Assembly: GCA_012934845.2 (NCBI GenBank) | Contig: WNNJ02000496.1 | Span: 31,995-95,994 of the forward strand | DNA length: 64,000 nt | From: Pomphorhynchus laevis | Lineage: Eukaryota; Acanthocephala; Palaeacanthocephala; Echinorhynchida; Pomphorhynchidae | Direction: 5' to 3' | Shown: piece by piece, positions 21,961-33,899 of the stretch | How the letters are laid out: every line of letters begins with the position of its first letter | Position numbering within the stretch: position 1 is the stretch's first letter | Made by a program: the position numbers and the translations under genes | The notes under the pieces: generated by a model | What the model was told of the DNA's origin: nothing | Database searches by the model: none | The model's input: the letters and a program-made list of their open reading frames with translations, nothing else

Positions 21961-24900
21961 AGATAGTGAGTTACTCTATTTTGTATCTACTGTATAAACT
22001 CTCCATACAGTAATTGCGCTTCAAGCATCAAATTGTTTATTTCTCCTTCCATAAAATTAAGGTTCGCTATAGATTTTTCCGAAAAATCGCTCTAGATTTG
22101 TTTAAATCCGGCTATTATTTCTTTCCATAAAAATCGGGAAAATCACTGTAATTGATTGTAAGCTTGTATTCATTTTAGTATCATTTATTGCGGTTTCGTA
22201 GTGGAATGCCAAAATTTCAACAAAAGCGTTACTCACATTGTATTTATTAGATACCATAAGTTTGATCTCTAGTGTGTCACTTTATTAAACTCAAGGTTAA
22301 TCTGTTCATTTAAAAAAGCGAGCTCAAGTTAGAAAAATCAGATGACTTAGATGAGTCATTGACTTCTATAAAGGAGATATTTTACCAATATTGGGCTTCA
22401 GTACTGATATTGTTTTACTTTACATCATTCCAGTCAGATCTTTCAATTAAAGTATCTTAATTTGTACAACTGAACGTTGTGCAGTTGAAACTAATAGCTT
22501 TACGACATTTACAATTTATACATTTCGCTGTTTGTCCGTTACATGAACATCATTTTTATTGGTTTGATAGTTTACACGTGCCATCCTAGACAAAAATTAT
22601 TATGTTTGATCCAACACAATTACATTCGTATGTTAGTTTTAAAAAGACATTTTACCCACACGAGAACAGTAAAATAACTTATTTGACGTTTCAGATAATC
22701 TCAGTGATCATATGTGAAGTAAAAACCATATGTGAAACTAATTCCCAGCATCATTTATCAAGTAAATTTCAAGCCCAAAATAAAAATCAAATAAAATATG
22801 AGATGAAACATTATTTATCATTCAAACATCTTTTATCGTAAATAAAAGATGTTTTGCTCTATTTTGTAAAAAACGTGTTTATAAAAGTTTAGATAAAATA
22901 TTAACTTCTGTACATTGCTTGACAAGATGTAATTGACTCTCTAATAATAGACTTCGCTTGATCAAGAAAACCTACTTGCTCGCATCTAAATACAACGTAT
23001 TTATACGAAAATAATTTGCAATGAATATCAACGTACGCTTTCGAATCCCCTTTATACGCTTCCATTAACTAAATATAACATAAAAGAAGAAAATATTACT
23101 AAATATAACATAGAATTACAAAAAGTGAGCTCAACAATGTCAATCTATAAATTTGTTTATTCTGTCAATCTGAGACAAAGGCTATATCGATATTATTTTA
23201 TAGGAGATTATACGTGTAGTATATATTTCTCCTTACAAGATAAGCACACTCAAAGGCTGGATCTTTTGGGCAACGCAATGCGTATAGAGTAAACTTTATC
23301 GTGATGACCGTTTATAGATGATAATCCACAAACAGCTGTGACCTGGTTGTTATTGGATTACTTTAATGCTTTGTTAAGTTCATACAGCATTAGATACTCA
23401 TTAGATACAATATATAGGATTAGAGTATATAGGATACAGTATTTAATATAATTTACAATATTAATATAATATGTTATATTAATTATATTAATAAATACAA
23501 TATGTTATATTAATTATATTAATAAATATTATTTTATTAAGCAATAAGGTGATGCTCGCATTATATTGTAATGTACACTTAATAATGAATCAATATACTG
23601 ACTTGAATGTACAACGGCATCTATGAATTGTTCATGATTTGCAGGTTCTCTACTACGACATTCATTCATTCACCATGGCAGAAATAAAAGTTCCGCTTGG
23701 AACAAAGGTGATTATAATGCGAGCAACAAGGTGATGCTCGTATTTATTTATTAATAATTTAACAATTTCGATAATTATACAGTTAATAATGTTACAAAAT
23801 AAGAGTCTTGGTACAAAAACGACAAGTTTACGCCTCGATACTAAACAAAAATAAAATGCCAGTATTAAATAATACATAAGATTAAATGCTTTTAATATTA
23901 AATACTATTTAATATTAAATACTCTTTAATACTCTTTTTATTTATAATAATAAATAAAAAGGATATGAAAAACGTAGCATGAATTGTTTAATAGTATTTG
24001 AGCTAAATTATAAATATTAAGATGATCTAACAGCTTTATTAACTAGCAAATCACCAACTGGTAAAAATTGAAGAACAAATAGTTTGATTAATTGTAATTA
24101 ATTCGTGAAATTTTTGACTAATTATTTCTTAAGTTTATCGTTTATTATGTTATTCAATCTTTATGATTGAATTTATCTTTATTTAATCTTAATCGAAACA
24201 CTAAAAGTAAAATAAATTGTATCAAAATACCAGTTGCTTCATCGGTTCTTTCAGCATCAGCCTAATTCGATCACGTACAAGACTGCAAGATTGAATATCT
24301 ACTCTATGCCAAAACGCTATATAATGAAAAAGGCAAATGATATAAGTAGGAGAATTTATCTAGAAGAGAGTAGTTTCTCTATATAAGGCTACGTATATAT
24401 ATTAAAATAAAAACTTCATATTTTTCATTTTATAAATTATTTGTAAAAAATCAGTGTGATAGTAAATTTAAATTTAATAAATTTAAATTTAAATTTAATA
24501 AATTTAAGTGGGTGATTGATCACTCCGATAGTGTGATATAATGTATAATGTACAATATGTTACATTTTTATTATAATAATAAAAGTTACAATTTATAACA
24601 CTTGACCTGATCACATCTACATACGATGACAATCGTATGTAGATTAACGTATATATATCGTATGTATAATAACATTAACCGATTTTTCAATTTCTTCGAC
24701 ATTCCCATCTCATTAATACAATAGGTCACAATCGGTAAGCTAACGAAACAACTTGATTAAAAGTTTCCTTATTTATTCTAGCCGAAACACCGAGCGATTT
24801 GAATAACGTTGAACCGTCATCATATTTTTTCTTAATTCTATGCAAGGTATAAGGTGTTTACTCTTCAGTGATGAATATTATATCAGTTTTATTTTTTAAT

Positions 24901-25200
24901 ATTTTATCAGACATGATTAAATTATTTATTTTGTCTGGATTGTTGCGGCCCTTTAACTTTATTTGGTTTTAATTAATTTGGTTTAATTTGGTAAATCTTT
25001 TTAATTTGGATGACATCTACATACGATGACAATCGTATGTAGATCTTATCACCTACCATTTGTATTTTCTGTTTCTATTACGTTCTGACAAGTGTATTAT
25101 TAATAATATTATTAATAAATAATGAATAATTTCCTGTGTTCGGAGCACGCATAAGTCAGGAATATAGGGACATATAGCTGATCTATCGATCTTCTATCAA
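21961..25200. other. AT-rich intergenic stretch with small repeats
   Basis: No gene was recognised. It holds a perfect 13-bp hairpin at 22824-22854 (AAACATCTTTTAT arm) and a duplicated ATATGTTATATTAATTATAT block at about 23467-23530. ATTTAAATTTAAT palindromes lie near 24470-24510. Two identical copies of a 30-nt hairpin lie at 24615 and 25015. Confidence 0.6.
24615..25044. repeat. Pair of identical 30-nt hairpins exactly 400 bp apart
   Basis: ATCTACATACGAT, four bases, then ATCGTATGTAGAT occurs at 24615-24644 and again at 25015-25044 with no difference. The sequences between and around them are not alike. Confidence 0.85.
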
Positions 25201-27110
25201 TTGTTTGAATGACAAGCATTTTAAGACCGAAGAACAACGCACTTTGAAGGATGCTGAAATCTACCCTTGAAGCTGAAAGTTAGACAACTCGCATTATCAT
25301 CTAAGATCCTTCTCGATAGTGGGAAAATCATTTCAGGGCTTTGTACGATCCTTTGAATGAATACGTTTCTTCTTCGTATCCTTTATTACTTTCACAATTC
25401 TCCTTTACGGAAAAATATCATGACATTAATCAAATCTTAAATTCCTTATTTACTCTTCAGGAGTTAAGAGCTTGTGTATTTTCTATAGCGATAAAAAAGG
25501 CTGCTGGTTCTGTTTTGAATTATGCATAGAGCATATCAAACAGTCTTTACATATATTATAGCCATTCTGGTTTTGGATTTGCAATTCTATTCTGTTTGGG
25601 TGTCCTATTACTAAGTCCTGGAAAGAAGCGATCATAAAAGTTATATATAGGCAAAACAGGTATTTTATCTACTAACTCTTATCGAGGAATAGCCTTAACA
25701 AATCATGCCTATAAACTATTGACTTCGCTAGTTTATCGTCGTATTATGCGATCACGTGGTTCACGTATAGCGGTTGAACAATATAGCTTTCGACCAGGTA
25801 GATCAACAGTTGCAGCGATTTCTACTTGAAGAGAAAGGGTAAAACGGCGTTTCGCAGCAAAGTCATACATGTATGCATTATTTATTGATTTTGCAAAGGC
25901 TTTTGACTCTGTAAATCGGTCTCACTTATTAAGCATGCTTCATTTCGAGTTTCACATACGCGGTCCAATGTTAAAACAACTTGCAGGCAAATTGTCGCCC
26001 AATGAAATTCGTATTTCGGATGGACTGCAATTGTAACAACACTTGATCCAAAATTGTTGGGTTATACAATGGGATTCTTAAAGTGCGCTGCTTTTCACAC
26101 TGCTCGTTAGTGACCTTTCCTCCTTTGTCTGTAAAGGCGGTATATTCAGGTGCTTTATGCATGCAGATGATTTAGTCATACTTTCCCATGATATTGATTC
26201 AACAACAATGTCATTGAATCGTCTAGATACCTACTTCCCTATAAAATTTTATAGTGGTAAATCTAGATAAGTCCCGAGCTATAAAATTCAGGAAGGGTGG
26301 CGGTCTACGCTGTGATGACTCATTGCAATATCGAAATGGTAATTTTGAATTTTGTTGTAAGTATTCCTTTATTGGTATGGTTTTAAATTCGAAATGGACA
26401 TTCTCGAAACATTTCCAACAAGTGTGTAAAGGCAACTGAAAGAATGTAGTTATTCAGAAACATAAGTAATTTGTCCTATGATGGTGCCCGAAGATTCTAT
26501 AAGGTGATGTTCCTTCCTATATTCACATATGGTATACAGACGATCTGGCTTGATCTTACTGCTAATTTCCACAAATTCGATTCGCTTCAATTGAGGTATA
26601 CTAAACGTATCACAGGGCTCTCACCCATGACCTCTTCGATATTAGTGTCAGCTTTATCCCAACTCCTATCATGTGCATATACCTTTGCAAATTCGTTTAA
26701 TTTGCCTATAACACCAGCACTCTCAATCCATCTCAGCAATACGCAAATTACTGTTGCAAAACTTGATCCTAGTATTTATTGCACGCCGATATTTCTTCGG
26801 ACTAATTGGAAAAGGCCATATAATGCAAACTGACTGCTTGTTTGGAGAATATATACTCATGGTTACAATTACAAATTTTGTATGATCAGGTTGCCTTGTA
26901 ATTCGAGAAATTCTGACTGTTGCAGTCTTTTCTGTGAACTTACATGTTGTGACCTTCTCCATCTGTCTTTATGTTCATTTCGTTTTACATGGAGTTTGCG
27001 CAAGGTAGATTCGATATCGTCATTTCGTAACGTTCCCACAACTTCTGCACACTTTTCGTCCTCGTGATGGATGACGACTAGCTCGATAAGTACAATAATA
27101 AACTGACATC
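25200..27110 (+). mobile_element. LINE remnant with RT domain, clade uncertain
   Basis: Fragments in several frames follow the order of a non-LTR RT. They are a LSTNSYRGIALTNHAYKLL-like block at about 25670-25720, EQYSFRPGRSTVAAIS at 25770-25830, LFIDFAKAFDSVNRSH (motif A) at 25880-25925, an MHADDLVILSHDID block at 26160-26200 where the usual Tyr is His, and the long frame at 26471-26833 with FLPIFTYGIQTIW, RYTKRITGLSP. A Cys-rich C-terminal stretch lies at 26882-27060. At least ten stops or frameshifts make it a fossil. It may be of the same family as the remnant at 58.98-61.61 kb. No endonuclease domain was recognised upstream. Confidence 0.7.
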
Positions 27111-27549
27111 TTTGTATATAAACTTACTTTTTACCTCCATCGCTTACAAGCGGAAGTGAGGAAAACTTCTCAGATTATTCAATTGTTTATTATAAAACAA
27201 TATATTTACAAATAAAGTTAATATTTGTCTTTTATATAATAACTATATAATTATAAAACATCATCTAATACAATTATATCATTAGTTAACTCTTTCTAAG
27301 AGCAACATAAGATAAATTATTTTATGCAAGAAATATAAGAGCATTTCTTGAGCATTTTTTTATAAATATAATTGTATAAATATAATATAAGTATAAATAT
27401 AATTGTATCTTATTAATAAATAATATATTATTTATTAATAACATAACTAATATATAATTTTAAAAATATGAGCCAACTTATTTGCCTTCGAGATAGGATT
27501 AAAGTAGCTCGTTTTAATTAACTTTAAAAGACTTTAACTTATAGGTAGG

Positions 27550-29115
27550 TTATATGAATCGGAAAATAGGTGGTTTTTCAATTTAAAGGTAGAACCTTCC
27601 CATTCTGAATTATAAGAACACATCAAAGGAATAATTTTCAGAATATAAATACGTTCGATTTTAGTACGCTTTATACAAATCTAACAAAGCGCATTAAAAT
27701 TATTAAAAGCGAACTTCTTTTAACAGATATTAAAGAAGCGTTAGTAAAATTAATTAACCTTATATTCGTAAAAAGATATACATATATATGTTATAATAAT
27801 TATAACGCCTATCTAACAAAAATTAAACCATCAAGTAAATATAAAAATATGGATAAAATTGAATTAATAGAATCCTTAAATATTTTGATAAATCAAAATT
27901 ATTTAAAAGTAGGGACATCTATATTTAGACAAGAAAAGGTGTTCCAATGGATGGTAATAGTAGTCTAAGTATAGCTGACTTGTTTTTAAGCTTTATAGAA
28001 TATGAATTTGTTCATAATTGGGTAAAAACTAAATCTAAACAATATAAATATATGAAATACATGAAAATGTAATTTTTATTCAATAAGTAAACATATTTTT
28101 ACAGGTAGCCTTATTCTTAAAAAAGCCAATACTGATAATAAAATAGGTATATATCTATATTGAACATTAAATTAACACCAATTATATCGTAAAGATTATT
28201 TTTAAATTTACAAGAAATATATTCCAAGAATAAAATATGAAGCATTTAAAGAAATATTTCATATATTATGGAGATGTTTATAATTTAGATCAGTTTAATC
28301 ACACAATAACAAATCTAAAGTTTAAATTTAATATATTTAATCTTAAAATATCTTAATAATTTTGAGATTTAAGATTTAAATTTTATGTTCCAATGGGAGG
28401 TAATAGTAGCCCGATTATAGCCGACTTGTTTTCAAGCTTTATAGAATATGAATTTGTTCATAATTGGGTAAAAACTAAATCTAAACAATATAAATATATG
28501 AAATATATGTTTCGATATATTGATGATATATGTGTATTTAATTCTAATAATTTTTATTCAATTAGTGAACAAAACCAATAATAAATAACAAACAAAAAAC
28601 CAATATTTTTAATAATTTTTATCCAAGAAGTGAACAAATTTACCCAGGTAGCCTCATTCTTAATAAAATTATTATCAATGATAAAGAAGGTATATTTCTA
28701 GTTATGAACATTAAATTAACATCAATTAAAACTATTATTAATTTATATATTATCAAAGGTTTCAACATTCCTTTTCAACATTATTCCTTTTGAACAAAAG
28801 GAATAAATTTTCAAAATATAAATACATACGATTTTAGTACTCTTTATACAAATCTAGGTTTAGTAGATATTAAAGAAGCGTTAGTAAAATTAATTAATCT
28901 TATATTCGGAAAAAGATATACGTATATATGTTATAATAATTATAACGCCTATCTAACAAAAATTAAACCATCAAATAAATATAAATATATGGATAAAATT
29001 GAATTAATAGAATCCTTAAATATTTTGATAAATCAAAATTATTTAAAAGTAGGGACATCTATATTTAGACAAGTAAAAGGTGTTCCAATGGGAGGTAATA
29101 TGTTGGGTAAAGGAA
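27550..29115 (+). mobile_element. Penelope-like element: RT fragments in three direct pieces
   Basis: Three pieces of one RT lie head to tail. The first (27637-28080) and third (28800-29110) both encode YDFSTLYTNL, VKLINLIFGKRYTYICYNN and LNILINQNYLKVGTSIFRQ (the first with small changes), leading to the RT motif GVPMGGN. The middle piece (28385-28600) carries MGGNSSPIIADLFSSFIEYE and FRYIDDICVFN with the catalytic YIDD. A directly repeated, internally truncated arrangement fits the tandem or partial copies that Penelope-like elements often leave. The GIY-YIG endonuclease is not here but occurs at 50.8-52.4 kb. A motif upstream (27553-27600, GGTAGAACCTTCCC) recurs in the repeat block at 63.26 and 63.81 kb and may be part of the element's end. 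None of the pieces is whole. Confidence 0.82.
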
Positions 29116-29360
29116 TCAGGGGCCGAAACCAGTTTACATAGCAGTTCCTCCTGATGACCTCTATTTCTTATTCTGATACATCGTCTGTTATTTATTAGTC
29201 AATTCATAAAAATGATATAAATATAAATATAAAATCTATATATTTTAATATATAATATAAAATCTTATTATTTATTATTTATCTTTATTTTGATAAAATA
29301 AAGTAAAATAAAATACAATATTTAACATAAAATACGAAGACTTAGTTAGCTGACCTGATC
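29101..29360 (+). repeat. Dispersed repeat with terminal hairpin module
   Basis: The repeat begins TGTTGGGTAAAGGAATCAGG, then GGCCGAAACC, CATAGCAGTTCCTCCTGATG, and later AGACTTAGTTAGCTGACCTG. It interrupts or abuts the PLE RT fragment just before it. Related modules occur at 31018-31078 and 48790-48845 on this strand and, reversed, at about 35610-35670 and 38090-38125. Confidence 0.7.
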
Positions 29361-30490
29361 TTTTGTTATTTATTAGTCAATTTATAAAAATTGACTTTTA
29401 TTTTAAATTTCAATTTTCTATTTTTAACTTTATAAAATCTTTTAAATTGTATTTAGCTTAAATAATTAAATTGTATTAATTCATTAGTTGCATTTCGTAT
29501 TTTATGGATTTTTATATTTTAAACTTTAAGTATATTGTAGTTAAAGTTTAGTTAACTTTAACTACATCTTTATCTCACTTTAACTTTATCCTTTATCCTT
29601 TAACTTACATATAAGTTAATTGGAAAACTAAATCGAATCATATTTAACAATTTCTAGTTACGTGATTAGGGGATTCTGTGCAAGTTCAGTGACCAAAGAA
29701 ATAAATTTTAACTTTTGAAGTTTGCAGCAGAATCAATCAAAACCGATTTTTTAATAATCTGTTTTATTAAAAATAATCTGTTTGATGGGTGCAATATAGT
29801 TAAATGTAATTAAAGTTTAGTTAACTAAACTTTAATTATATTTTAAATATAAATTATATAAAATATTATGTAATGAACTGCAACGATATTATTAAATCAG
29901 CTAACTGAGTCTACGTTTTTAATATAATTATAAAATAAACAAAGTATTATCAGAATTGAGTATTATATTCTAATATTATCCTGTACAGCTTCTTGTTCTG
30001 GTGAAAGTTTTCGTCGCATCGGTAATTTCGTCGTGCTTCCGGAAAAATAAGATTTTTCAATTTAAGCGTTGTGAGCAGCATTAATCAAATCAGCTAACTG
30101 AGTCTACGTATTTAATATAATTATAAAATAAACAAAGCATAATAATGCTAAATCAAAATTTAATAATTAAATAATAAAATTAATAATTGTTTTTAGATTT
30201 TTTATAATTTAAATCAAGTTATTATGACTCTTGATTTAACAATAATTATGTAATTATTTATTATTTATCTTTATTTTTGATTTAAATATTATAAAATACG
30301 AAAACAGTTATCTGATTAATTAAAAAATTTGGATAGATAATAATATACTTTATATTAAAATGAGATACACTAGATAAGCAAAATTGATCAGAGGAAAAAT
30401 TTCATTAGCTTAGTTACTAGAAAAATAAAATCAAACAGAAAATAATAAAATATAAAGTGAAGAATGTTTTTGAATATATAATAAATTGTA
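29361..30490. other. AT-rich block with three dispersed-repeat ends
   Basis: Copies of CAGCTAACTGAGTCTACG lie at about 29893-29911 and 30089-30107; the second is inside the inverted copy of the window's left end. A variant lies near 30298-30315. No gene was recognised. Confidence 0.55.
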
Positions 30491-30493
30491 TGA

Positions 30494-30793
30494 TTAATTT
30501 TTTGTATTATTAATAAATTTCATCAATTTCGTGCAATTTGTTCGATGCTTTGAGCGATGCTTCAAACATAGCTCGTGTCCACGTAACATTGAGGATTCAC
30601 GAAGACAGAACAGCTGCTTACACGGATGGTTAGGCACGCGCTGCGACATCCACACTAGTGTAAGATCTGCAAACAACAGATCGCATTTAATAGATCTCAT
30701 ACCCAACGTCTCTAGTCTAACTGGATAAGGAATGGAGCGAGTTGCCGGAACCAAGTGCGTGGATCTTCTCAAAATGTTGTCGAATTCACTCAA
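30494..30793 (-). mobile_element. LINE RT C-terminal fragment
   Basis: A 99-codon frame reads FDNILRRSTHLVPATRSIPY, PVRLETLGMRSIKCDLLFAD and LRESSMLRGHELCL. This resembles the tail of many LINE proteins, where RR.T.L.P....Y..RL..LGL.SL..RR...DL precedes an RGH motif. It is a short orphan piece with intact reading frame. It is different from the CR1-like copies in this window and its family is not determined. Confidence 0.6.
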
Positions 30794-31017
30794 TTCTATT
30801 TAAGTTGAAATAGAATTTAAACTAGGTTACGATAAAAATAACATCAAGCAGAAAATATTAAAATATATAAATCAACACAATAATATAAAAAATAAATTTA
30901 AACTCTTAAGTGTCAAATTTTTATGGATGGATATAAATAAAATACTTTGTATTAGAATAAGATACTAGATGGTTTTATCAGAGGAAATACTTCATTTGCA
31001 TGTATTTGACACCGCTG

Positions 31018-31090
31018 CTATGTTGGGTTGAGGAATTAAGGGCCGAAACCAGATTTCATAGCAGTTCCTCATGATGATATATATTCCTTA
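31018..31090 (+). repeat. Terminal module of the dispersed repeat
   Basis: CTATGTTGGGTTGAGGAATT, AAGGGCCGAAACC, CATAGCAGTTCCTCATGATG: another copy of the module at 29101. Confidence 0.7.
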
Positions 31091-31527
31091 TAATAATTAT
31101 TTATAATTATTATTAATTAATAATTATTAATTATTAATTAAGAATTATTATTTAATTTTCATTTATAATTTTAAGTTTTTGTATTATAATTTTTATTTAC
31201 AGTAAAAATTATATTTGTATATTTTCTCAAAACGTATTGTAGGTAAGATCCTATAAAATCCCAAGTCAAATATTTCCCAAAAGATATATTTTATTTTGAT
31301 TATAAATAAAATTTACTATAATTTTCTAAATATATTTTTCTGTAATCTTTTAAATTATATAAATTGTAGTCATAGAATACCTCGGATTTTCTATTATGTG
31401 AAATAGTTTTTAGTTTATATACTTACCAAATATCCAATAGTCACTTGCAAAATTCGATGTGCTCATTATGTTCTCAAAATATTACAAGCTTAATTTAGTA
31501 GGAATGAAATCAAAAAAGTAAATTTAC

Positions 31528-31845
31528 GTTAAGTTTCAAAGCGAATCTGGTGTTTTTTCGAGTTATAGATTTCTTTGATTGACTAGGATTTGTTCTACCA
31601 GTACGCGAGTTTAGCAATTGCAAGTAATCGCTTAGCATGTTGTTTTTAAAATCAGAGGCAAGTAGGGTATTCAAACATAATCTACATGAATGAGCAAAAG
31701 TCTCCATCTAAAATAGAAAAGAAAAATAAAAGCGAAATCAACAAATAAATACAACATCAGGAACGGTTTTGGTATCCTCACTGTTTAAAGAAATTGCCAA
31801 TCTGACCCGTTTCATAAGATGAGATGATTTAAATTGTAGAGCAGG
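31528..31845 (-). CDS. Two exons of an unidentified host gene
   Basis: The exons are 31756-31845 (30 codons) and 31528-31707 (60 codons). Both have AG/GT borders and phase-0 ends, separated by a 48-nt intron. They read PALQFKSSHLMKRVRLAIS...KTVPD and then METFAHSCRLCLNTLLASDF, MLSDYLQLLNSRTGRTNPSQ, KNTRFALKLN. I do not recognise the protein. CRLCL recalls the start of a ZAD domain, but one short motif is not enough to call it. Because both are phase 0, they could belong to the same gene as the phase-0 exons at 39.6-50.2 kb. The open frame, clean splice sites and non-repetitive character argue for a real gene. Confidence 0.6.
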
Positions 31846-31849
31846 CTAA

Positions 31850-32440
31850 AAGTAAAATAATTCAAAATATCATAACAGTAAGAAAACATGTGATAATGTG
31901 CAGCTTAGCGCATTGAAATCACACCATATTGTGACTCCAATAATAAAATGTGGCTTAAACAAATAATAAAATATAGGGACTGCTAATATTAACTAAATGA
32001 ATAATTATACAAATAGAACGATAAATCGATTAACAAACAAGATTAATCGATCGTTGCTTTAGCACTGACATACTACGGAGAAATACGGTATGTTTCAAAG
32101 AAGCAACCGAATAATCTGAACTCGAATTTTTCGTTTAACATTTATATAATATAATACATTAAATTATTTAAAATTCTTAATCACTAAAAAATATTTGTTT
32201 AATTATTAAATATTTAATGATTAAATATTTAAATAATTAAATATTTTTAATTATTTAAATTTTTTACTGAAACTATTACTTCTTCGACGCGAAATTATAA
32301 TTTTGAAATGACATTTTGGTAATTAAACTAAATTTCAAAATTGCAATTAAACTTTTTTTTGTAATTTTCTGAAGTAAAATGTTACTCCTTGTGCATTGTA
32401 GTTTAGAATTGGAAGACGCCGAATAGTTGTGGACCACGCG
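31850..32440. other. AT-rich non-coding stretch
   Basis: Low-complexity ATTAAATATTTAA runs lie near 32190-32260. No exon was recognised. Confidence 0.5.
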
Positions 32441-32449
32441 GGTGCTATA

Positions 32450-32690
32450 ATATCAATTATATGATTTAAAATAATTGATAATAATCCATTATTGAAAAAG
32501 AAGGACAATTTGATTTGATAATTCGCTAACCTTAGTTGTTAGCATATTCAGAAAATTGGAATTTAACTTTTTATTGCAATTTTATGAAGATGCTAACAGT
32601 AGTTTGCGAAATATCAAAAAAATTCATTCTTTTTTGATCCAGCTCCAATAATTCTTTATTTTATAAATAATTGGTGATGGCAAATTCATA
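32450..32690. repeat. Foldback (inverted-repeat) element, about 240 bp
   Basis: The left part reads GATAATCCATTATTGA, TTCGCTAACC and TTGTTAGCATATTCAGAAAA. The right part is roughly its reverse complement: TTTTATGAAGATGCTAACAG, TTTGCGAAATATC and TTTTGATCCAGCTCCAATAA. It is a small non-autonomous element or half of a larger palindrome. Broken copies lie at 7.85-8.1 kb and 8.87 kb. Confidence 0.65.
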
Positions 32691-33624
32691 TTGATGATCT
32701 GAAAATTCGCAATGCAGTCTTTATTTTCATTTCATCAAAACCATTAATATTCTCGTGATTGCTACTGAATTTCGGAGTAGCCATTCACCTAAAATACCTG
32801 AAGTAACACGACGATCGACGAGAATACAAGAGTTGTGAATAATCCACCATTTTGTTACGAAACTAAATGTTACGAAAATGATTATGAAATTAACATCGAA
32901 GCATTTGATAAAGCACGAGTATTAAAGCGCGGACATCAAAAATATTCACTAGAATTGATTGCCAATCAGTCCACTGCATTATATCTAGTCGTTCCTCACG
33001 ATTTCGAGTAATAGTTGGTGAATTAGATAAAATATAAGGGCTGACTTCATTAAGAGTAAACTCGATCCCGATTGCATGGTAAAACTCAGGTAGCTAACGG
33101 GAAATTGCATCTCTCATTGGATTTTGCCGAATGTAGGGAAAGAAGACTCGATTGAAACAATTCGTGACATTCAAAAACACGATAAATTCTTTATTAATTC
33201 TAACAGACAGCACTTAGTTCATTAGAATTAATTAAAACATTGTGTTGTTTGCTAGCAATAAGTAAATAAAAATATCTATATTTAGTAACATTAATCTTCA
33301 TCTACAGCTTTGCATGGCTCGTCGTTCGGACGGAAAATACTCAGTTTATAAAGTTGACAGAAAATGCCGAAAAATTTATAAAATAATGAAAAAAAATGAT
33401 TGATAGGATAAACTATATATCGAAAGGCTTACAAATTTAAAACTGACCGATAATGAATTATAAGTGGTTAGCATGCTATCGAGGTTGGCTTTAAACTTCT
33501 GTGAGAAAAATATGAACTTTTCTGTTTGAGATATTCCATAGGCATAGTCAGCCATAACAACTAAATTGAAATTAATAAGGCAAATTATTATTAACAGGAC
33601 ATAATTATAAATTTATAACGCAAA

Positions 33625-33891
33625 TTATTCTAACATACGACGATTCTGTTGAATTCGACTATTTCGCTTTTTATTTTTTCGTGTTGACTTCGCTATCGGA
33701 CGTCCGATACGACGTCGAACATTGCGGTGCTTGCGCGCCGGTTTCTGGTTTATTTGAAATTCTTCTGGAGCAGGTTTTTTCTTTTCTACTGTTTCTATTT
33801 TGGCGGAAATACGAGCAGATTTTCTCGAAGGAGGTACACCACGCGGGCCTCTTGTCTTTGGTACACCCTTTAAAAAAAAACTCATAAACTC
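33625..33891 (-). CDS. Basic C-terminal exon of an unidentified host gene
   Basis: This is an 89-codon terminal exon, entered at ATATTTAG in phase 0 and ending in TAA. It is strongly basic and carries an AT-hook-like GVPKTRGPRGVPPSRKSA and a tail rich in Arg and Lys (RKHRNVRRRIGRPIAKSTRK). This suggests a nuclear, perhaps DNA-binding, C-terminus. It is on the same strand as, and downstream of, the phase-0 exon series at 50.2-39.6 kb, so it could be that gene's last exon. The exons linking 39.6 kb to here were not found, so the connection is a guess. It differs from its surroundings in GC content, with an island containing CGGCGCGCAAG. Confidence 0.55.
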   Translation of the reverse strand, partial: EFMSFFLKGVPKTRGPRGVPPSRKSARISAKIETVEKKKPAPEEFQINQKPARKHRNVRRRIGRPIAKSTRKNKKRNSRIQQNRRMLE

Positions 33892-33899
33892 CTAAATAT

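Noticed and set aside
31528-31707. ZAD-type zinc finger from CRLCL
   Set aside because: Only one Cys pair is visible, and the second pair expected about 40-50 residues later is missing from the exon.
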